Shown: positions 26,638 to 36,228, counted from the stretch's first letter. The stretch: DNA of 63,708 bases from Victivallis lenta (GCF_009695545.1 NZ_VUNS01000028.1:1-63708), one strand, 5' to 3'. The notes: generated by a model from the sequence alone, not told the origin. Translations and numbers: made by a program.

Positions 26638-28056
26638 TCAGCCGCAGAATGCGTCAGGAATCCACTGCGAAGAAGCGGCGTCCCCCACGCCGAGCACCCA
26701 GTCCGGAGCAACATTGCCGGGCATCCGCTGCAGGACGGCTTTCAGTTCATGCGCACCGGCCTTCAGCTCCAGCCGAACGCTCTGGTTCCACGGGGCGCGA
26801 TGAAAGGAGGGAGCCATGCTGCCGCCCGCTTCGCGCCGGAAGGCGGGAGCGTCGTCGACCTCGACCTCGACCTGCGCCCGGGTATTGAACATCACGATGT
26901 ACTCTCCGTCGGCAGGGACCCGGAATTCAAACTTCAGCACCAGTTGTTCATGCTCGTTTTCCAGCGGAGCCGGCCACCGGCAGAGCTGGCCGCCGAAAAC
27001 GACCGGCGCCGATGCTTCCCCCGGCTTCCCGGAGCGGCGCAGGGTGTAAAGCGCCCGGACCGGGCGCGGCTCGAAACTCCGCGCCGGATTCCGTTCCAGC
27101 CCGACCCGTCCCTGCAGGGAGCAGATCAGCTCCGAAAACGCGTCCAGCGTCCGCGGCGCGTCGATTCCGGTGATCTCCCGGCTCAGCACAAGACTGCGCC
27201 CGATCGGGGCCAGCCACTTTTCCCCGATCCCGGCGGGATTGAGAATGCCGAGAATCGCCCCGACGCTCGCCCCGGTGCAGTCGCAGTCCTCGCCGAAATT
27301 CACGGCGTGGCAGATCGAAGCGCCGAACTCCCCCCGCCCCAGCAGCAGCCCGGCCGTGATGATCGGGAGATTCACCTTTACATCGGTGAAGTTGTCGCTC
27401 CGGTACTTCTCCATGATCCGGCCGAACAGAAAATCGAACTCCGGTTTTTCATCGAACCAGTGAATCACATCCCCGATCCCCTCCCGCAGCGGGCTGTCGG
27501 CCGGAATCGCCGCGAGACCGGTTTCGACAACCCTGCGGATATCCGGCTCCGTGAACGCGGCCGACTCGGCGGCAGCCAGAAACACCTCGCTCCAGAGGCC
27601 GCTCCCCGCATGGTCCACGCAGGCGTCCTCGTAAGCGAAGGCCGCGGCAAGTTCCGGGTCGCCGGGGGCCAGGCATGCCCAGAGCTCCGAGCGGATCGCC
27701 GCTCCCATTCCGTCGGTGAACCAGTTGTCATAGCTTCCTGAAAACGGCGGCTCGATCCGGTTGCGCAGATTGCGGATGCCGACGCCGTACTCATCCATGG
27801 CGAACCCGACGTGGTCCAGCCACGCCTTCGCCAGCCGGCGGCAGCTCACCGCCGGCTCCGGCATCGCCGCGAGCGAACAGGCCCAGACCACCTGAAGATC
27901 CAGATCGTCGTTCGGAAGCATCCGTTCCGGAACGGGGTCGTAAAACTCGAGCCGGTGCGGCCCGCGCCACCCTTCCACCGGGGCACCGAGCGTTCCTCCG
28001 GCCGCTTTCCCGAGCCAGCAGCCCAGCACCTTGTCACGATACCGTTCCCGGTCCAT
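26638..28056 (-). CDS. ADP-ribosylglycohydrolase-family protein with extra C-terminal domain
   Basis: A 472-residue protein. Residues about 1-320 match the DraG/ADP-ribosylglycohydrolase fold: YRDKVLGCWLGKAAGGTLGAP, NDDLDLQVVW and EDCDCTGASVGAILG carry the acidic metal ligands. Residues about 335-470 form an additional beta-rich domain (EFRVPADGEYIVMFNTRAQVEVEVDD) that resembles a carbohydrate-binding jelly roll. In glycan loci such proteins probably act on sugars or glycosides rather than on ADP-ribosyl proteins. ATG 28056 is preceded by AAGGAGA; the frame is open to 28086, overlapping the end of the glycosidase gene. Confidence 0.8.
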   Translation of the reverse strand: MDRERYRDKVLGCWLGKAAGGTLGAPVEGWRGPHRLEFYDPVPERMLPNDDLDLQVVWACSLAAMPEPAVSCRRLAKAWLDHVGFAMDEYGVGIRNLRNRIEPPFSGSYDNWFTDGMGAAIRSELWACLAPGDPELAAAFAYEDACVDHAGSGLWSEVFLAAAESAAFTEPDIRRVVETGLAAIPADSPLREGIGDVIHWFDEKPEFDFLFGRIMEKYRSDNFTDVKVNLPIITAGLLLGRGEFGASICHAVNFGEDCDCTGASVGAILGILNPAGIGEKWLAPIGRSLVLSREITGIDAPRTLDAFSELICSLQGRVGLERNPARSFEPRPVRALYTLRRSGKPGEASAPVVFGGQLCRWPAPLENEHEQLVLKFEFRVPADGEYIVMFNTRAQVEVEVDDAPAFRREAGGSMAPSFHRAPWNQSVRLELKAGAHELKAVLQRMPGNVAPDWVLGVGDAASSQWIPDAFCG

Positions 28057-28082
28057 ATCCGCGATTCTCCTTCCGGCAGTTC

Positions 28083-29816
28083 TCATTTCGGCCTCACCTC
28101 GACTTTCAGCAGCGCCCGCGCTCCCTGCGGCCAGTCGATATCCACGGAGAGGACGCCGCCGGCCATGCTCCGGGAGAACACGACCGGAATGACGGAGTCT
28201 CCGTAAAAACCATTCACGGCAACCCGGTCCGCTTCGGAACAGCCTTCAAAACCGATCCGCAGCTTCGCCTCCCGGCGCGCCGGAACATACGCGATGCGCG
28301 CGCCCTCGTCTGTCCGGCAGGCGACGACCGGCAGTTCCGCCTCCTCCGGATTCGTCACGGCGAGGCGGGTTCCCGCGAAATCCTTCCAGAATGCATAGGC
28401 GTGAAAGACCGGGCGCGGCGCGCCGGTCTTCCCGTCCCACGGCGAAAAATCCGACTCCCACCAGCCGACGCAGAAATACTGCGAGCTTTCGATCTCCTTC
28501 TGCGCGAACAGCGCCAGATACTCGGCGATCATGACCGCCTGCAGCGGAAACGAGTAACCGCGGTGCGTAAAATCCTCCAGCGGATGTACATTGAACTCCG
28601 TGACCCAGAGCGGGACCTCCCGCCCGAGGCACTCGCGCATCCGGGCGCGCATGTGATCGATGCCGCGGGCGAAAATCTGGTTGGCCGGGTCACCGTAGTA
28701 GCCGTGGATTGCCACGAAATCGATCAGCTCCGCAACGCCCGGATGTTTCGCCACCGGAACCCACCAGTTATCGATGCTGCCGCGGAACGGGTCGGCGATG
28801 CCGCCGGTGCCGACCTGCAGCTCCGGATTCAACGCCTTGAGTTTCCGGGCGGTTTCGAGGTAGAGCGGCGCATACTCCTTCGCTCCGGCATGCCAGGGTC
28901 TGCCGAACCAGTGGCCGCCGTCCGGCTCGTTCCAGAGCTCCCAGTGCCGGACCGTGCCGGCGTGCCGGGCGACCTCAACGGCGAAATCGCTCCAGCGTTC
29001 GTAAAACACCTTCCAGCCCGCCGGGGATTCGAGGCCGTCCGGCATCATCCACGGCACGGCGCCGCCGATCAGGCCGAGCACTTCAACCCGGTTCTCCCGG
29101 CTCCAGCCGAGAAAGCGGTCCAGATCCTCCCAGCGCCAGGCGTTCCCGTCCGGGTTCAGCCGGCCCGGGGAAAAGAAGCCGGGGCCGCCTTCGCGGCAGA
29201 CGCTCATGCCCATGTCGGCATAAGCGGTTTTCCGGTCGCGGATATCGAAGTAGTGGCCGCCGAACAGTCTGCGGTTGACCGGACCGGTCTCCTTCTCCGT
29301 AACGCGGAGCGACAGGGTTCCGCCGCTCCGCACGGCGTCCGGCAGCAGGGGATTGCCGCCCGCCTTCTCCAGCGCGACTTTGCGGAATTCAGCCTTGCCG
29401 GGACCGCGCAGCAGTAGAACCGCTTTCAAACTCTCAACCTCGCCTGATATTTCGATCCGCGCCTGAACCGGCACAAACGCCCCGCTTCCCTTGGCGGGGG
29501 GCGAAAACACGGCCTTTTTCCAGACGCCGCCGCCCCACGCTTCAAGGCCGATCACGGCCTGATTTTCCACATCGGTGCATCTGAGCTCCGCCGACAGGAG
29601 GTATTCCCCCGGCTCCGCCGGAATCGAGCAGTGCCGGCTGATCTCCTGCGCCGGACCGGCCTGAAGCAGAAAAACCCCGTTCTCCTGCCGGAACTGCTCC
29701 GGGCGGACCGCCTCCGGGCTCCAGACCTGCCACGCCTGCTCCGGCAGCGCGACGGCTCCCGACCGCAGGGCGGATGCAAGAAGCAGCACGGCAAAAACAA
29801 TTTTTCTCATTCCCAT
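28083..29816 (-). CDS. Secreted clan-A (GH39-like) glycosidase
   Basis: A 577-residue protein with signal peptide MRKIVFAVLLLASALRSGAVA at the third codon. Residues about 25-165 form a beta domain, possibly carbohydrate-binding. A TIM barrel follows: Glu297 in HWELWNEPDGG is the acid/base and Glu407 in VPLWVTEFNV the nucleophile, as in GH39 and GH5-like enzymes. A beta domain closes the protein. The start may be ATG 29816 or 29810; upstream sequence in frame (to 29960) overlaps the pseudopilin gene and is not likely coding. It lies between the pseudopilin (19 nt upstream) and the ADP-ribosylglycohydrolase gene. Confidence 0.8.
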   Translation of the reverse strand: MGMRKIVFAVLLLASALRSGAVALPEQAWQVWSPEAVRPEQFRQENGVFLLQAGPAQEISRHCSIPAEPGEYLLSAELRCTDVENQAVIGLEAWGGGVWKKAVFSPPAKGSGAFVPVQARIEISGEVESLKAVLLLRGPGKAEFRKVALEKAGGNPLLPDAVRSGGTLSLRVTEKETGPVNRRLFGGHYFDIRDRKTAYADMGMSVCREGGPGFFSPGRLNPDGNAWRWEDLDRFLGWSRENRVEVLGLIGGAVPWMMPDGLESPAGWKVFYERWSDFAVEVARHAGTVRHWELWNEPDGGHWFGRPWHAGAKEYAPLYLETARKLKALNPELQVGTGGIADPFRGSIDNWWVPVAKHPGVAELIDFVAIHGYYGDPANQIFARGIDHMRARMRECLGREVPLWVTEFNVHPLEDFTHRGYSFPLQAVMIAEYLALFAQKEIESSQYFCVGWWESDFSPWDGKTGAPRPVFHAYAFWKDFAGTRLAVTNPEEAELPVVACRTDEGARIAYVPARREAKLRIGFEGCSEADRVAVNGFYGDSVIPVVFSRSMAGGVLSVDIDWPQGARALLKVEVRPK

Positions 29817-29835
29817 GATTCCATACTCCATTGCA

Positions 29836-30501
29836 TTACGGGCGGAAATCGGTTTCGCCGGTGGAGCTCCAGACCGATCCCCACCCGAGCTTGAAAATAT
29901 CGCCGTGACTGTGCGAGGCGGCATGGCCGTCGGCAAATGCGAGATTGGCGCGTTCGCCATGACGGATGTGGATTTTATACCAGCCGGTCGAAGTCAGGCT
30001 GAACGACTGATTTCCGTAAAGCGCATCACCCGGATTCATGCAGAGGCTGTCGGCCAGGACGGTAAACCGGCTCGGCTGCTTCAGCGCCTTGAAATTCAGA
30101 AAGGCGAGGAAATTGTTTTCGAGAAAGAAAATGCCGTCCGCTTCCCCGACCCCTTCGGAGTTGGAACCGTAAGTCGCCATCGGGTAAACCGTGTATTTGA
30201 ACGGACTCCAGGAAGGACAGACCGCGCTTTTGCGCGCCGGGTCTCCCGGCGGCATGACATAGTCGATCCAGACCTTCCTCCCGGAGCCGCCCCCGGCCCA
30301 GTCGTGCGTCTGAACCACGCCCCGGTAATCATCCGCGTACAGCAGAAATCCCGTAACGCACTGCTTCAGGCTGTTGAGGCAGGCGGAGGATTTCGCCCGG
30401 TCGCGCGCCTGATTCAGCGCGGGCAGCAGCATCGAGGCGAGGATCGCGATAATAGCGATCACAACCAGAAGTTCGATCAGCGTAAACGATGTTTTTTTCA
30501 C
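29836..30501 (-). CDS. Type II pseudopilin-like protein
   Basis: A 221-residue protein beginning KKTS before [20 protein letters not shown], then [23 protein letters not shown], the usual anchor and first head strand of this family. The end carries [21 protein letters not shown], the H-x-DG motif. The start is probably GTG 30501, six nt after AGAGG; a TTG two codons upstream is the alternative. It is divergent from the AraC gene at 30686 and directly followed by the glycosidase gene. Confidence 0.88.
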   Translation of the reverse strand: MKKTSFTLIELLVVIAIIAILASMLLPALNQARDRAKSSACLNSLKQCVTGFLLYADDYRGVVQTHDWAGGGSGRKVWIDYVMPPGDPARKSAVCPSWSPFKYTVYPMATYGSNSEGVGEADGIFFLENNFLAFLNFKALKQPSRFTVLADSLCMNPGDALYGNQSFSLTSTGWYKIHIRHGERANLAFADGHAASHSHGDIFKLGWGSVWSSTGETDFRP

Positions 30502-30548
30502 TTTCAACCTCTTTGTGAATCATACGGATTTCCGTTTCAGCTGCCTAT

Positions 30549-30554
30549 ATTATA
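30549..30554 (-). promoter_or_regulatory. Candidate -10 of the pseudopilin-glycosidase operon
   Basis: A consensus TATAAT on the minus strand, preceded by CCCGG and followed by ATAGG, the same context as at 6807 and 21492. No good -35 stands 17 nt upstream, which fits activation by the divergent AraC protein. Confidence 0.35.
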
Positions 30555-30685
30555 CCGGGAAACGCATCCGATATCTAGAAGGATATTAAGATATTTCAGG
30601 ACAATCGTCCCGAACCGGCATTTCTTTTCTTTTAATATCGTCCTTGTACGTATATAGTAACGAAGATCAACCGAAAGAGGAAGAA

Positions 30686-31558
30686 ATGGAATATTTCAGG
30701 AAAGAGTGGCTGTTCACCGTCCGGGATTTCCCGATTTTCATCAACAGCGACATTCCGCTGAAGAACACGCTCTGGCATACGCACGATTTTTTCGAGCTCG
30801 TGCTTGTCGCGCGCGGCCACGGCGAACACCGCCTGAGCGAAACCGTCTCCTACGGCATCATGCAGGGCGATGTCTTCGCAATCTCCGCCGGGAAGGTGCA
30901 CTGTTACACGAACACCCACGACATGCTGCTTTACAACATCCTGTTCGAACCGGAGTTTCTCGGTTCGGAGTGGAAGGAGCTGCTGGAAATGCCGATCATC
31001 CGCTCGCTGGAGAACTCCCCGCTGCACAAATTCCACCTCCCGATGTTCACCCGCTCCGCTGCGGAAGTGCTGCTGCGCCGGATCATCGGCGAACTCTCCA
31101 TGCAGCCCCCGTCGTTCAGAATCAGCGTCAAGGCGCTGTTCCTGGAGTTCCTGGTCCTGCTCGGGCGGGCGCAGGTGAAGGAGCTGCACAGCTCCGACTA
31201 CCGGCAGGAAGCGATCCACCGCGCCATCATCCACATGGAACGGAACCTGGCCAGGAAACTGACGCTGGCGGATATCTCGAAACACGCCAATCTCAACAAA
31301 AACTACTTCTGCGAATGCTTCCGCAATGAAACCGGCACTTCCCCCTGGGATTACCTGATCCAGCTGCGGGTCGAAAAGGTCAAGAAGCTGTTGAGCGAAA
31401 CGGACCTGCCGATCAGCGAAATCGCCCAGATGTCCGGTTTCTGCGACCAGAGCTACATGTCCCGCGCATTCCGGAAAACCGAGTGCATGACGCCTCGCAG
31501 CTTCCGGGCGGCTTTCCGCCGGATTTCGACCGGTCCGGCCGCAATCCCGCCGGAATGA
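30686..31558 (+). CDS. AraC-family transcriptional regulator
   Basis: A 290-residue protein. The N-terminal cupin-like domain (HTHDFFELVLVARGHGEHRLSE, GDVFAISAGKVHCY) senses the ligand. The C-terminal 100 residues hold two helix-turn-helix motifs (LTLADISKHANLNKNYFCECFRNETG, ISEIAQMSGFCDQSYMSRAFRKTEC). The ATG at 30686 is preceded by AAGAGGAAG. It is divergent from the pseudopilin-glycosidase-ADP-ribosylglycohydrolase operon, which it most likely activates. Confidence 0.92.
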   Translation: MEYFRKEWLFTVRDFPIFINSDIPLKNTLWHTHDFFELVLVARGHGEHRLSETVSYGIMQGDVFAISAGKVHCYTNTHDMLLYNILFEPEFLGSEWKELLEMPIIRSLENSPLHKFHLPMFTRSAAEVLLRRIIGELSMQPPSFRISVKALFLEFLVLLGRAQVKELHSSDYRQEAIHRAIIHMERNLARKLTLADISKHANLNKNYFCECFRNETGTSPWDYLIQLRVEKVKKLLSETDLPISEIAQMSGFCDQSYMSRAFRKTECMTPRSFRAAFRRISTGPAAIPPE

Positions 31559-31649
31559 GCGCTCCGGCACTTGAACTTGCGCGAATCATCCTCTGTCTTA
31601 TCCGGCGAACCGCATGAAATGCCAGAAACCACGGAAAGGAGACCTGCCG

Positions 31650-32252
31650 ATGGATATCCGCGAACGGATGAAAAACGGAAAGCTTTATTTCTGCACCGAC
31701 GAAAGCGTCGCGCGCGAACAGCTGCAGTGCCTGGACAAGCTGTATGACTTCAACCAGACCCGCCCCTCCGAAATGGAGAAACGCCAAAAGCTGCTGAAAG
31801 AGCTGCTGGCCGAGGTCGGCGAAAACTGCTACGTCGAGCCGCCGCTCCACGCCAACTGGGCGAAGAACACCCATTTCGGCAGCAACGTCTACGCGAACTT
31901 CAACCTGACGCTGGTGGACGACACGGACATCTACGTCGGCGACAGCGTGATGTTCGGTCCGAACGTGACGCTGGCCACGGCCGGACACCCGATCGACCCC
32001 GGCCTGCGCCGGAAGGTCGCGCAGTTCAACCTGCCGGTCCGCATCGGCAACAACGTCTGGATCGGCGCGGGGGCGGTCGTCCTGCCCGGAGTGACCATCG
32101 GCGACGACAGCGTGATCGGCGCGGGCAGCATCGTGACGAAAGACATCCCGGCCGGGGTCGTCGCGGTCGGCAACCCGTGCCGGGTCCTGCGGCCGATCAA
32201 CGACCGTGACCGGGAATACTACTTCCGGGAGCTGAAAATCGACCTGCGGTAA
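31650..32252 (+). CDS. Sugar O-acetyltransferase (maltose/galactoside type)
   Basis: A 200-residue left-handed beta-helix acetyltransferase of the LacA/Maa group. Residues about 5-55 form the helical maltose-acetyltransferase cap (RMKNGKLYFCTDESVA). Hexapeptide repeats run from about 60 to 185, with the catalytic His in ATAGHPIDPGLR and IGNNVWIGAGAVVLPGVTIGDDSVIGAG. It transfers acetyl from acetyl-CoA to a free sugar. GAAAGGAG before ATG 31650 decides the start. It may share a transcript with the AraC gene 91 nt upstream. Confidence 0.92.
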   Translation: MDIRERMKNGKLYFCTDESVAREQLQCLDKLYDFNQTRPSEMEKRQKLLKELLAEVGENCYVEPPLHANWAKNTHFGSNVYANFNLTLVDDTDIYVGDSVMFGPNVTLATAGHPIDPGLRRKVAQFNLPVRIGNNVWIGAGAVVLPGVTIGDDSVIGAGSIVTKDIPAGVVAVGNPCRVLRPINDRDREYYFRELKIDLR

Positions 32253-32357
32253 CCGCCGGATGCAATGATTTCCGCCTCCGGCGCTTGCCGCCGGGGCGAT
32301 CCGGCTGTATATTTCATAAAATCATGTGCGATTGAAAACATTCCGGTCCGAACAACA

Positions 32358-33932
32358 ATGAAGCTTCATGTGGATTCCGGCGGCAGGCGCCTCGACATCG
32401 ATGCGCCGCCGGGGCGGCATCTGAGCGAATCGCTCGCGGAAGCCGGCATCCGGCTCGACCTCCGCTGCGGCGGCAACAACCGCTGCGGACGCTGCCGGGT
32501 GCGGCTGCTCTCCGGGCGGTTCGCCATTGCCGGGAAGGCGTATGACGCGGACCGCGAAGGCCCGCGCGAGGCGAACGCCTGCCGGCTCATCCCGGCAGGA
32601 GTCGAGGGACGGATCGAAATTCCGGATTCCTCGCTGTTCCGGGACGGCCTGCTGATCGAAACCGGCTTCCGCTGCGCTCCTTCCGGCGCCGCCTCCGGTC
32701 CGGGAGAGAGCGCCCTCGCCTTCGACATCGGCACAACCACGGTGGCGGCCGCCCTCGTCAAGGACGGCGCAGTGCTCCGCACCGCCGGAGCGCCGAACGC
32801 CCAGAGCCGGTTCGGCGACAACGTCATCGACCGGATTGTCGCCGCCGGCAGATCGCCGGAAACGGCAGCCGAGCTTCGCCGTGTTCTCGTCGAAGAGACC
32901 CTGAATCCGCTGATCGCCGAACTCGCCCCCGCTTCCGGCAGCGTGCGCCGCATCGCCGTCGCCGCCAACACGGTCATGAGCCACATCTTCTGCGGACTTT
33001 CGCCGGAGTCGATCGGCGTTTCGCCGTTCCGGCCGCTCCGGCTGCGTTTCCCGGCGGAACCGGCCGCAAACTTCGGCCTCGCGGTCGATGCGGAAACTCC
33101 GGTCCATGTCTGGCCGGCCATTTCAGGGAGCGTCGGCGGCGACATCACCGGCGGCATCGCCGTCACCGGCTTCGGGCGCGTCCCGGACAGGCTCGAACTC
33201 CTGCTCGACATCGGGACGAACTGCGAAATGATCCTCAGCGACCGCGGCCGCAAGCTGGCGGCGGCCGCCGCGGCCGGACCGGCTTTCGAGGGGGGCAGCT
33301 CCGCCGTCGGCTGCCGGGCCCGGCCCGGCGCCGTCGATCACCTGGCCGTCAGCGAAGCCGGGTACTTCCGTTTCCACGTCATCGGCGGAGACCTGCGCCG
33401 GATCGACGGAATCTGCGGCTCCGGACTCGTCGATTTTCTCGCCGGCATGCGCGGCGCGGGGCTGATCGACGAATTCGGCCGCTACAACCGCGCGCGCCTC
33501 GGTTCCCTCGGCCGTCTCGAAGCCGGCACGCCCGAAACCGGCCTGCTCTGCCGCCTCTCTTCACAGCTTGCCGTCAGTGAAGCCGACATCGAAGCGCTCC
33601 TGAAAGCCAAGGCCGCCATCGAAGCGGGCGTTCTCGCACTGCTCGGCAGCGTCGGCCGGAGTCCGTCGGAGCTCGATGCGCTCTATCTCTGCGGCGGCTT
33701 CGCCTCCGCGCTCGACCTCGCGTCGGCCCGTTCAACGGGGCTTCTACCCGCCGTCGCGGCCGATCGAATCCGCATTTGCGGCAATACCTCCCTCGCGGCG
33801 GCGATACAGGCGGCGGCCGATCCGGAGATATTGGACCAGTTTGAATCGGAGCGTCCCGGCTTCCGCGACATTCCACTCAACAATCTGCCGGAATTCGAAG
33901 AATTATACACCAGAAGTCTGGCTCTCAATTAA
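32358..33932 (+). CDS. 2Fe-2S ferredoxin plus ASKHA ATPase, corrinoid activator type
   Basis: A 524-residue protein of the RamA/RACo-like group (DUF4445). Residues 1-80 are a plant-type ferredoxin with Cys37, Cys43, Cys46 and Cys75 spaced to hold a 2Fe-2S cluster. From about 118 an actin/hexokinase-like ATPase fold begins (AFDIGTTTVAAALV), followed by LLDIGTNCEMIL and ALYLCGGFASALD. Relatives reactivate corrinoid methyltransferases by ATP-driven reduction of Co(II). No corrinoid protein or methyltransferase is adjacent, so its partner must be elsewhere. The ATG at 32358 is chosen because the ferredoxin starts there. Confidence 0.85.
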   Translation: MKLHVDSGGRRLDIDAPPGRHLSESLAEAGIRLDLRCGGNNRCGRCRVRLLSGRFAIAGKAYDADREGPREANACRLIPAGVEGRIEIPDSSLFRDGLLIETGFRCAPSGAASGPGESALAFDIGTTTVAAALVKDGAVLRTAGAPNAQSRFGDNVIDRIVAAGRSPETAAELRRVLVEETLNPLIAELAPASGSVRRIAVAANTVMSHIFCGLSPESIGVSPFRPLRLRFPAEPAANFGLAVDAETPVHVWPAISGSVGGDITGGIAVTGFGRVPDRLELLLDIGTNCEMILSDRGRKLAAAAAAGPAFEGGSSAVGCRARPGAVDHLAVSEAGYFRFHVIGGDLRRIDGICGSGLVDFLAGMRGAGLIDEFGRYNRARLGSLGRLEAGTPETGLLCRLSSQLAVSEADIEALLKAKAAIEAGVLALLGSVGRSPSELDALYLCGGFASALDLASARSTGLLPAVAADRIRICGNTSLAAAIQAAADPEILDQFESERPGFRDIPLNNLPEFEELYTRSLALN

Positions 33933-33958
33933 GTTTTCATAAGAAAACGCATTTTTTT
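33931..33958 (+). terminator. Rho-independent terminator after the 32358 gene
   Basis: GTTTTC, ATAA, GAAAAC forms a 6-bp stem with a 4-nt loop, followed by GCA and seven T. It begins right at the stop codon. Confidence 0.55.
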
Positions 33959-34061
33959 CGCAAAAATTATTTATTGTGAATTTGATTTTCCGAAAAGCAT
34001 ATTATATTACAACCTATCAGTACCGCAATCAACTTGTAATAAAGGGATTCATATTTATATT

Positions 34062-34886
34062 ATGCCGGAATTGCCGGAAGCCGAAAATATCTGCCGGGCC
34101 CTGAAGCGGGTCATGGCGGGACGCACGATCACCAGAGTCGAAGTATTCACCCCCGCGATGCGCGAACCGCTGACGCCGCTCCTCTCCGCCGGACTCGAAG
34201 GGCTGAAAGTCGTCGACGTGCGGCGACGCGCCCGTTACGTCGTGGAGGAGCTGTCGGACGGCCGCGCGCTTCTGATGCATTTCGGCATGACCGGCGTCGT
34301 GCGCGTCGAATCAACCGATATTCCGAGGCGGAAGCATGAACATGTGTTTCTGCATCTCGACGACGGGCGTGCGTTCCGTTTCGAATGCACGCGCCGCTTC
34401 AGCGTGCTGAAGGTCTGCACGCTGCCGGAGCCGGGCGGTTTCCCGGCGGAACTCGACGCATTCGGCGTCGAACCGCTGACCCCGGCTTTCGATGGAACAC
34501 ATCTTTTTAAGCGTTCGCGCGGGAAAACCGTCAATGTGAAGTGTTTCCTGATGGATAACGCGGTGGTTGCCGGAATCGGCAATATCTACGCGACGGAGAC
34601 GCTGTTCGCCGCGAATATTTCGCCGCTGCGTCCGGCCGGGAAGCTGACCCGCCGCGAATGCGGCACACTGGCCGCGGAGGCCAAACGGATTCTGGCCCGG
34701 GCGATCGAACTCGGCGGCAGCTCGATCTCGGACTTCCTGAATGTGGACGGCACGGAAGGAAAATTCGCGCAGGAAATCGCCGTCTACGGCCGGGCCGGGC
34801 AATCGTGTCCGCGCTGCGGCGGAATGATTGAAACGGTCCGGCTCGGCGGCAGGAGCTCCGCCTGGTGCCCGAATTGTCAGAAGTGA
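34062..34886 (+). CDS. mutM: Formamidopyrimidine-DNA glycosylase
   Basis: A 274-residue base-excision repair enzyme for 8-oxoguanine and ring-opened purines. The mature N-terminus PELPEAE supplies the catalytic Pro and Glu. HFGMTG near residue 72, the H2TH region (VAGIGNIYATETLF) and the C-terminal zinc finger (CPRCGG, then CPNCQK at the end) are complete. Length is normal for Fpg. The upstream region is AT-rich, with a plausible TTGATT-TATTAC promoter pair. Confidence 0.95.
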   Translation: MPELPEAENICRALKRVMAGRTITRVEVFTPAMREPLTPLLSAGLEGLKVVDVRRRARYVVEELSDGRALLMHFGMTGVVRVESTDIPRRKHEHVFLHLDDGRAFRFECTRRFSVLKVCTLPEPGGFPAELDAFGVEPLTPAFDGTHLFKRSRGKTVNVKCFLMDNAVVAGIGNIYATETLFAANISPLRPAGKLTRRECGTLAAEAKRILARAIELGGSSISDFLNVDGTEGKFAQEIAVYGRAGQSCPRCGGMIETVRLGGRSSAWCPNCQK

Positions 34887-34917
34887 TTGAAAAGCAGAGA
34901 AAATAATCCGGTTTATA

Positions 34918-34946
34918 TTGAATTGAAGGCGGGGCTGTGCTATATT
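34918..34946 (+). promoter_or_regulatory. Promoter of the aminotransferase-lipoprotein-lexA group
   Basis: TTGAAT at 34918-34923 and TATATT at 34941-34946, spacer exactly 17 nt, 73 nt before the aminotransferase start. Confidence 0.5.
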
Positions 34947-35018
34947 AGGTGTTAACCCGAATATTTATTCACACCGAACCGTAATTTTGGAGTATCCAAC
35001 AGGGAGTTGTTCCTCATC

Positions 35019-36206
35019 ATGAACGATCTTAAGAATGCATCCGGTTTCATGTGCCACCTTCATCCGTCGGCCACGCTTGCCATCACGGCAATGGCCAAGG
35101 AGATGAAAGAGCAGGGCCACGATGTCTGCAGCATGTGCGCCGGAGAACCGGATTTCGACACGCCGCAGCCGATCAAGGACGCCTGCATCGCTGCGCTTGA
35201 GGCCGGCAAGGTAACCTACACGCCCGCCAGCGGAGCCCCGGAACTGCGCAAGCTTCTCGCCGCGAAGTTCCAGAAGGAGAACGGCATCCGCTGCGCGTGG
35301 GACGAGATCGTCGTCGCGCCCGGAGCGAAATACTCCTGCTTCACGGCCATCGCGGCGCTCTGCGGCCCCGGCGACGAGGTCATCATTCCGGCGCCGTACT
35401 GGCTGAGCTACCCTGAAATGGTCACCGCCGTCGGCGCGAAGGTCGTCGAAATTCCGACCCGCATGGAGAACAACTACGAACTCGACCCGGCCGATCTCGA
35501 AGCCGCGATCACCGAAAACACCAGGCTGCTGATCCTGAATACGCCGTCGAATCCGACCGGGGCGGTCTACCGCCGCGAGACGCTCGAGAAGATCGCCGAA
35601 ATCGCGGTCCGGCGCAACATCATGATCCTCGCCGACGAAATTTACGAGAAGCTGACCTATGACGCCGACAAGCCGCACGTCAGCATCGCGTCGCTTTCCG
35701 ATGAAGTCAACGAGCATGTCGTCACGGTGAACGGCTTCTCCAAGACCTACGCCATGACCGGCTGGCGGCTCGGCTACCTGCGCGCCCCGCGCTGGCTGGC
35801 GCGGCGGATCATCGCATTCCAGAGCCATACGACCAGCAATCCGACCACCTTTGCCCAGTACGGCGCCATCGCCGCCCTCGAAGGCAAGGCGGACAAAGAG
35901 GTCCGGCACATGTGCGAAGAATTCGCCAAGCGGCGCGACCTCGTATATGAACTGATTTCGGCCATTCCGGGCGTCAAGTGCATCCGTCCGCAGGGAGCGT
36001 TCTATCTCCTCTGCGACGTCAGTTCGTTCGGCATGACTTCGGAAGAGTTCTGCAACCGGCTTCTGGCCGAAGAAAAACTTGCCGCCATTCCGTGCTGCTC
36101 GTTCGGAGCGGAGGGCCAGATCCGGCTCTCCTACGCCTGCTCCGAGGAGAACATCCGCGACGCGGCCGGGCGGCTCGACGCATTCTGCCGGGAGCACGGC
36201 AACTGA
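35019..36206 (+). CDS. PLP-dependent class I aminotransferase (aspartate type)
   Basis: A 395-residue fold-type I transaminase. The N-terminal GEPDFDTPQPI, the ring-stacking region APYWLSYPEM, NTPSNPTG, DEIYEKL and the PLP-lysine motif NGFSKTYAMTGWRLGY identify it as the aspartate/prephenate aminotransferase subgroup Ib. It probably makes aspartate or an aromatic amino acid. ATG 35019 is taken as the start; a TTG at 35007 right beside AGGGAG is an alternative. A lipoprotein and lexA follow on the same strand. Confidence 0.93.
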   Translation: MNDLKNASGFMCHLHPSATLAITAMAKEMKEQGHDVCSMCAGEPDFDTPQPIKDACIAALEAGKVTYTPASGAPELRKLLAAKFQKENGIRCAWDEIVVAPGAKYSCFTAIAALCGPGDEVIIPAPYWLSYPEMVTAVGAKVVEIPTRMENNYELDPADLEAAITENTRLLILNTPSNPTGAVYRRETLEKIAEIAVRRNIMILADEIYEKLTYDADKPHVSIASLSDEVNEHVVTVNGFSKTYAMTGWRLGYLRAPRWLARRIIAFQSHTTSNPTTFAQYGAIAALEGKADKEVRHMCEEFAKRRDLVYELISAIPGVKCIRPQGAFYLLCDVSSFGMTSEEFCNRLLAEEKLAAIPCCSFGAEGQIRLSYACSEENIRDAAGRLDAFCREHGN

Positions 36207-36228
36207 CCGCAACGTTAGGAGGAAGAAA

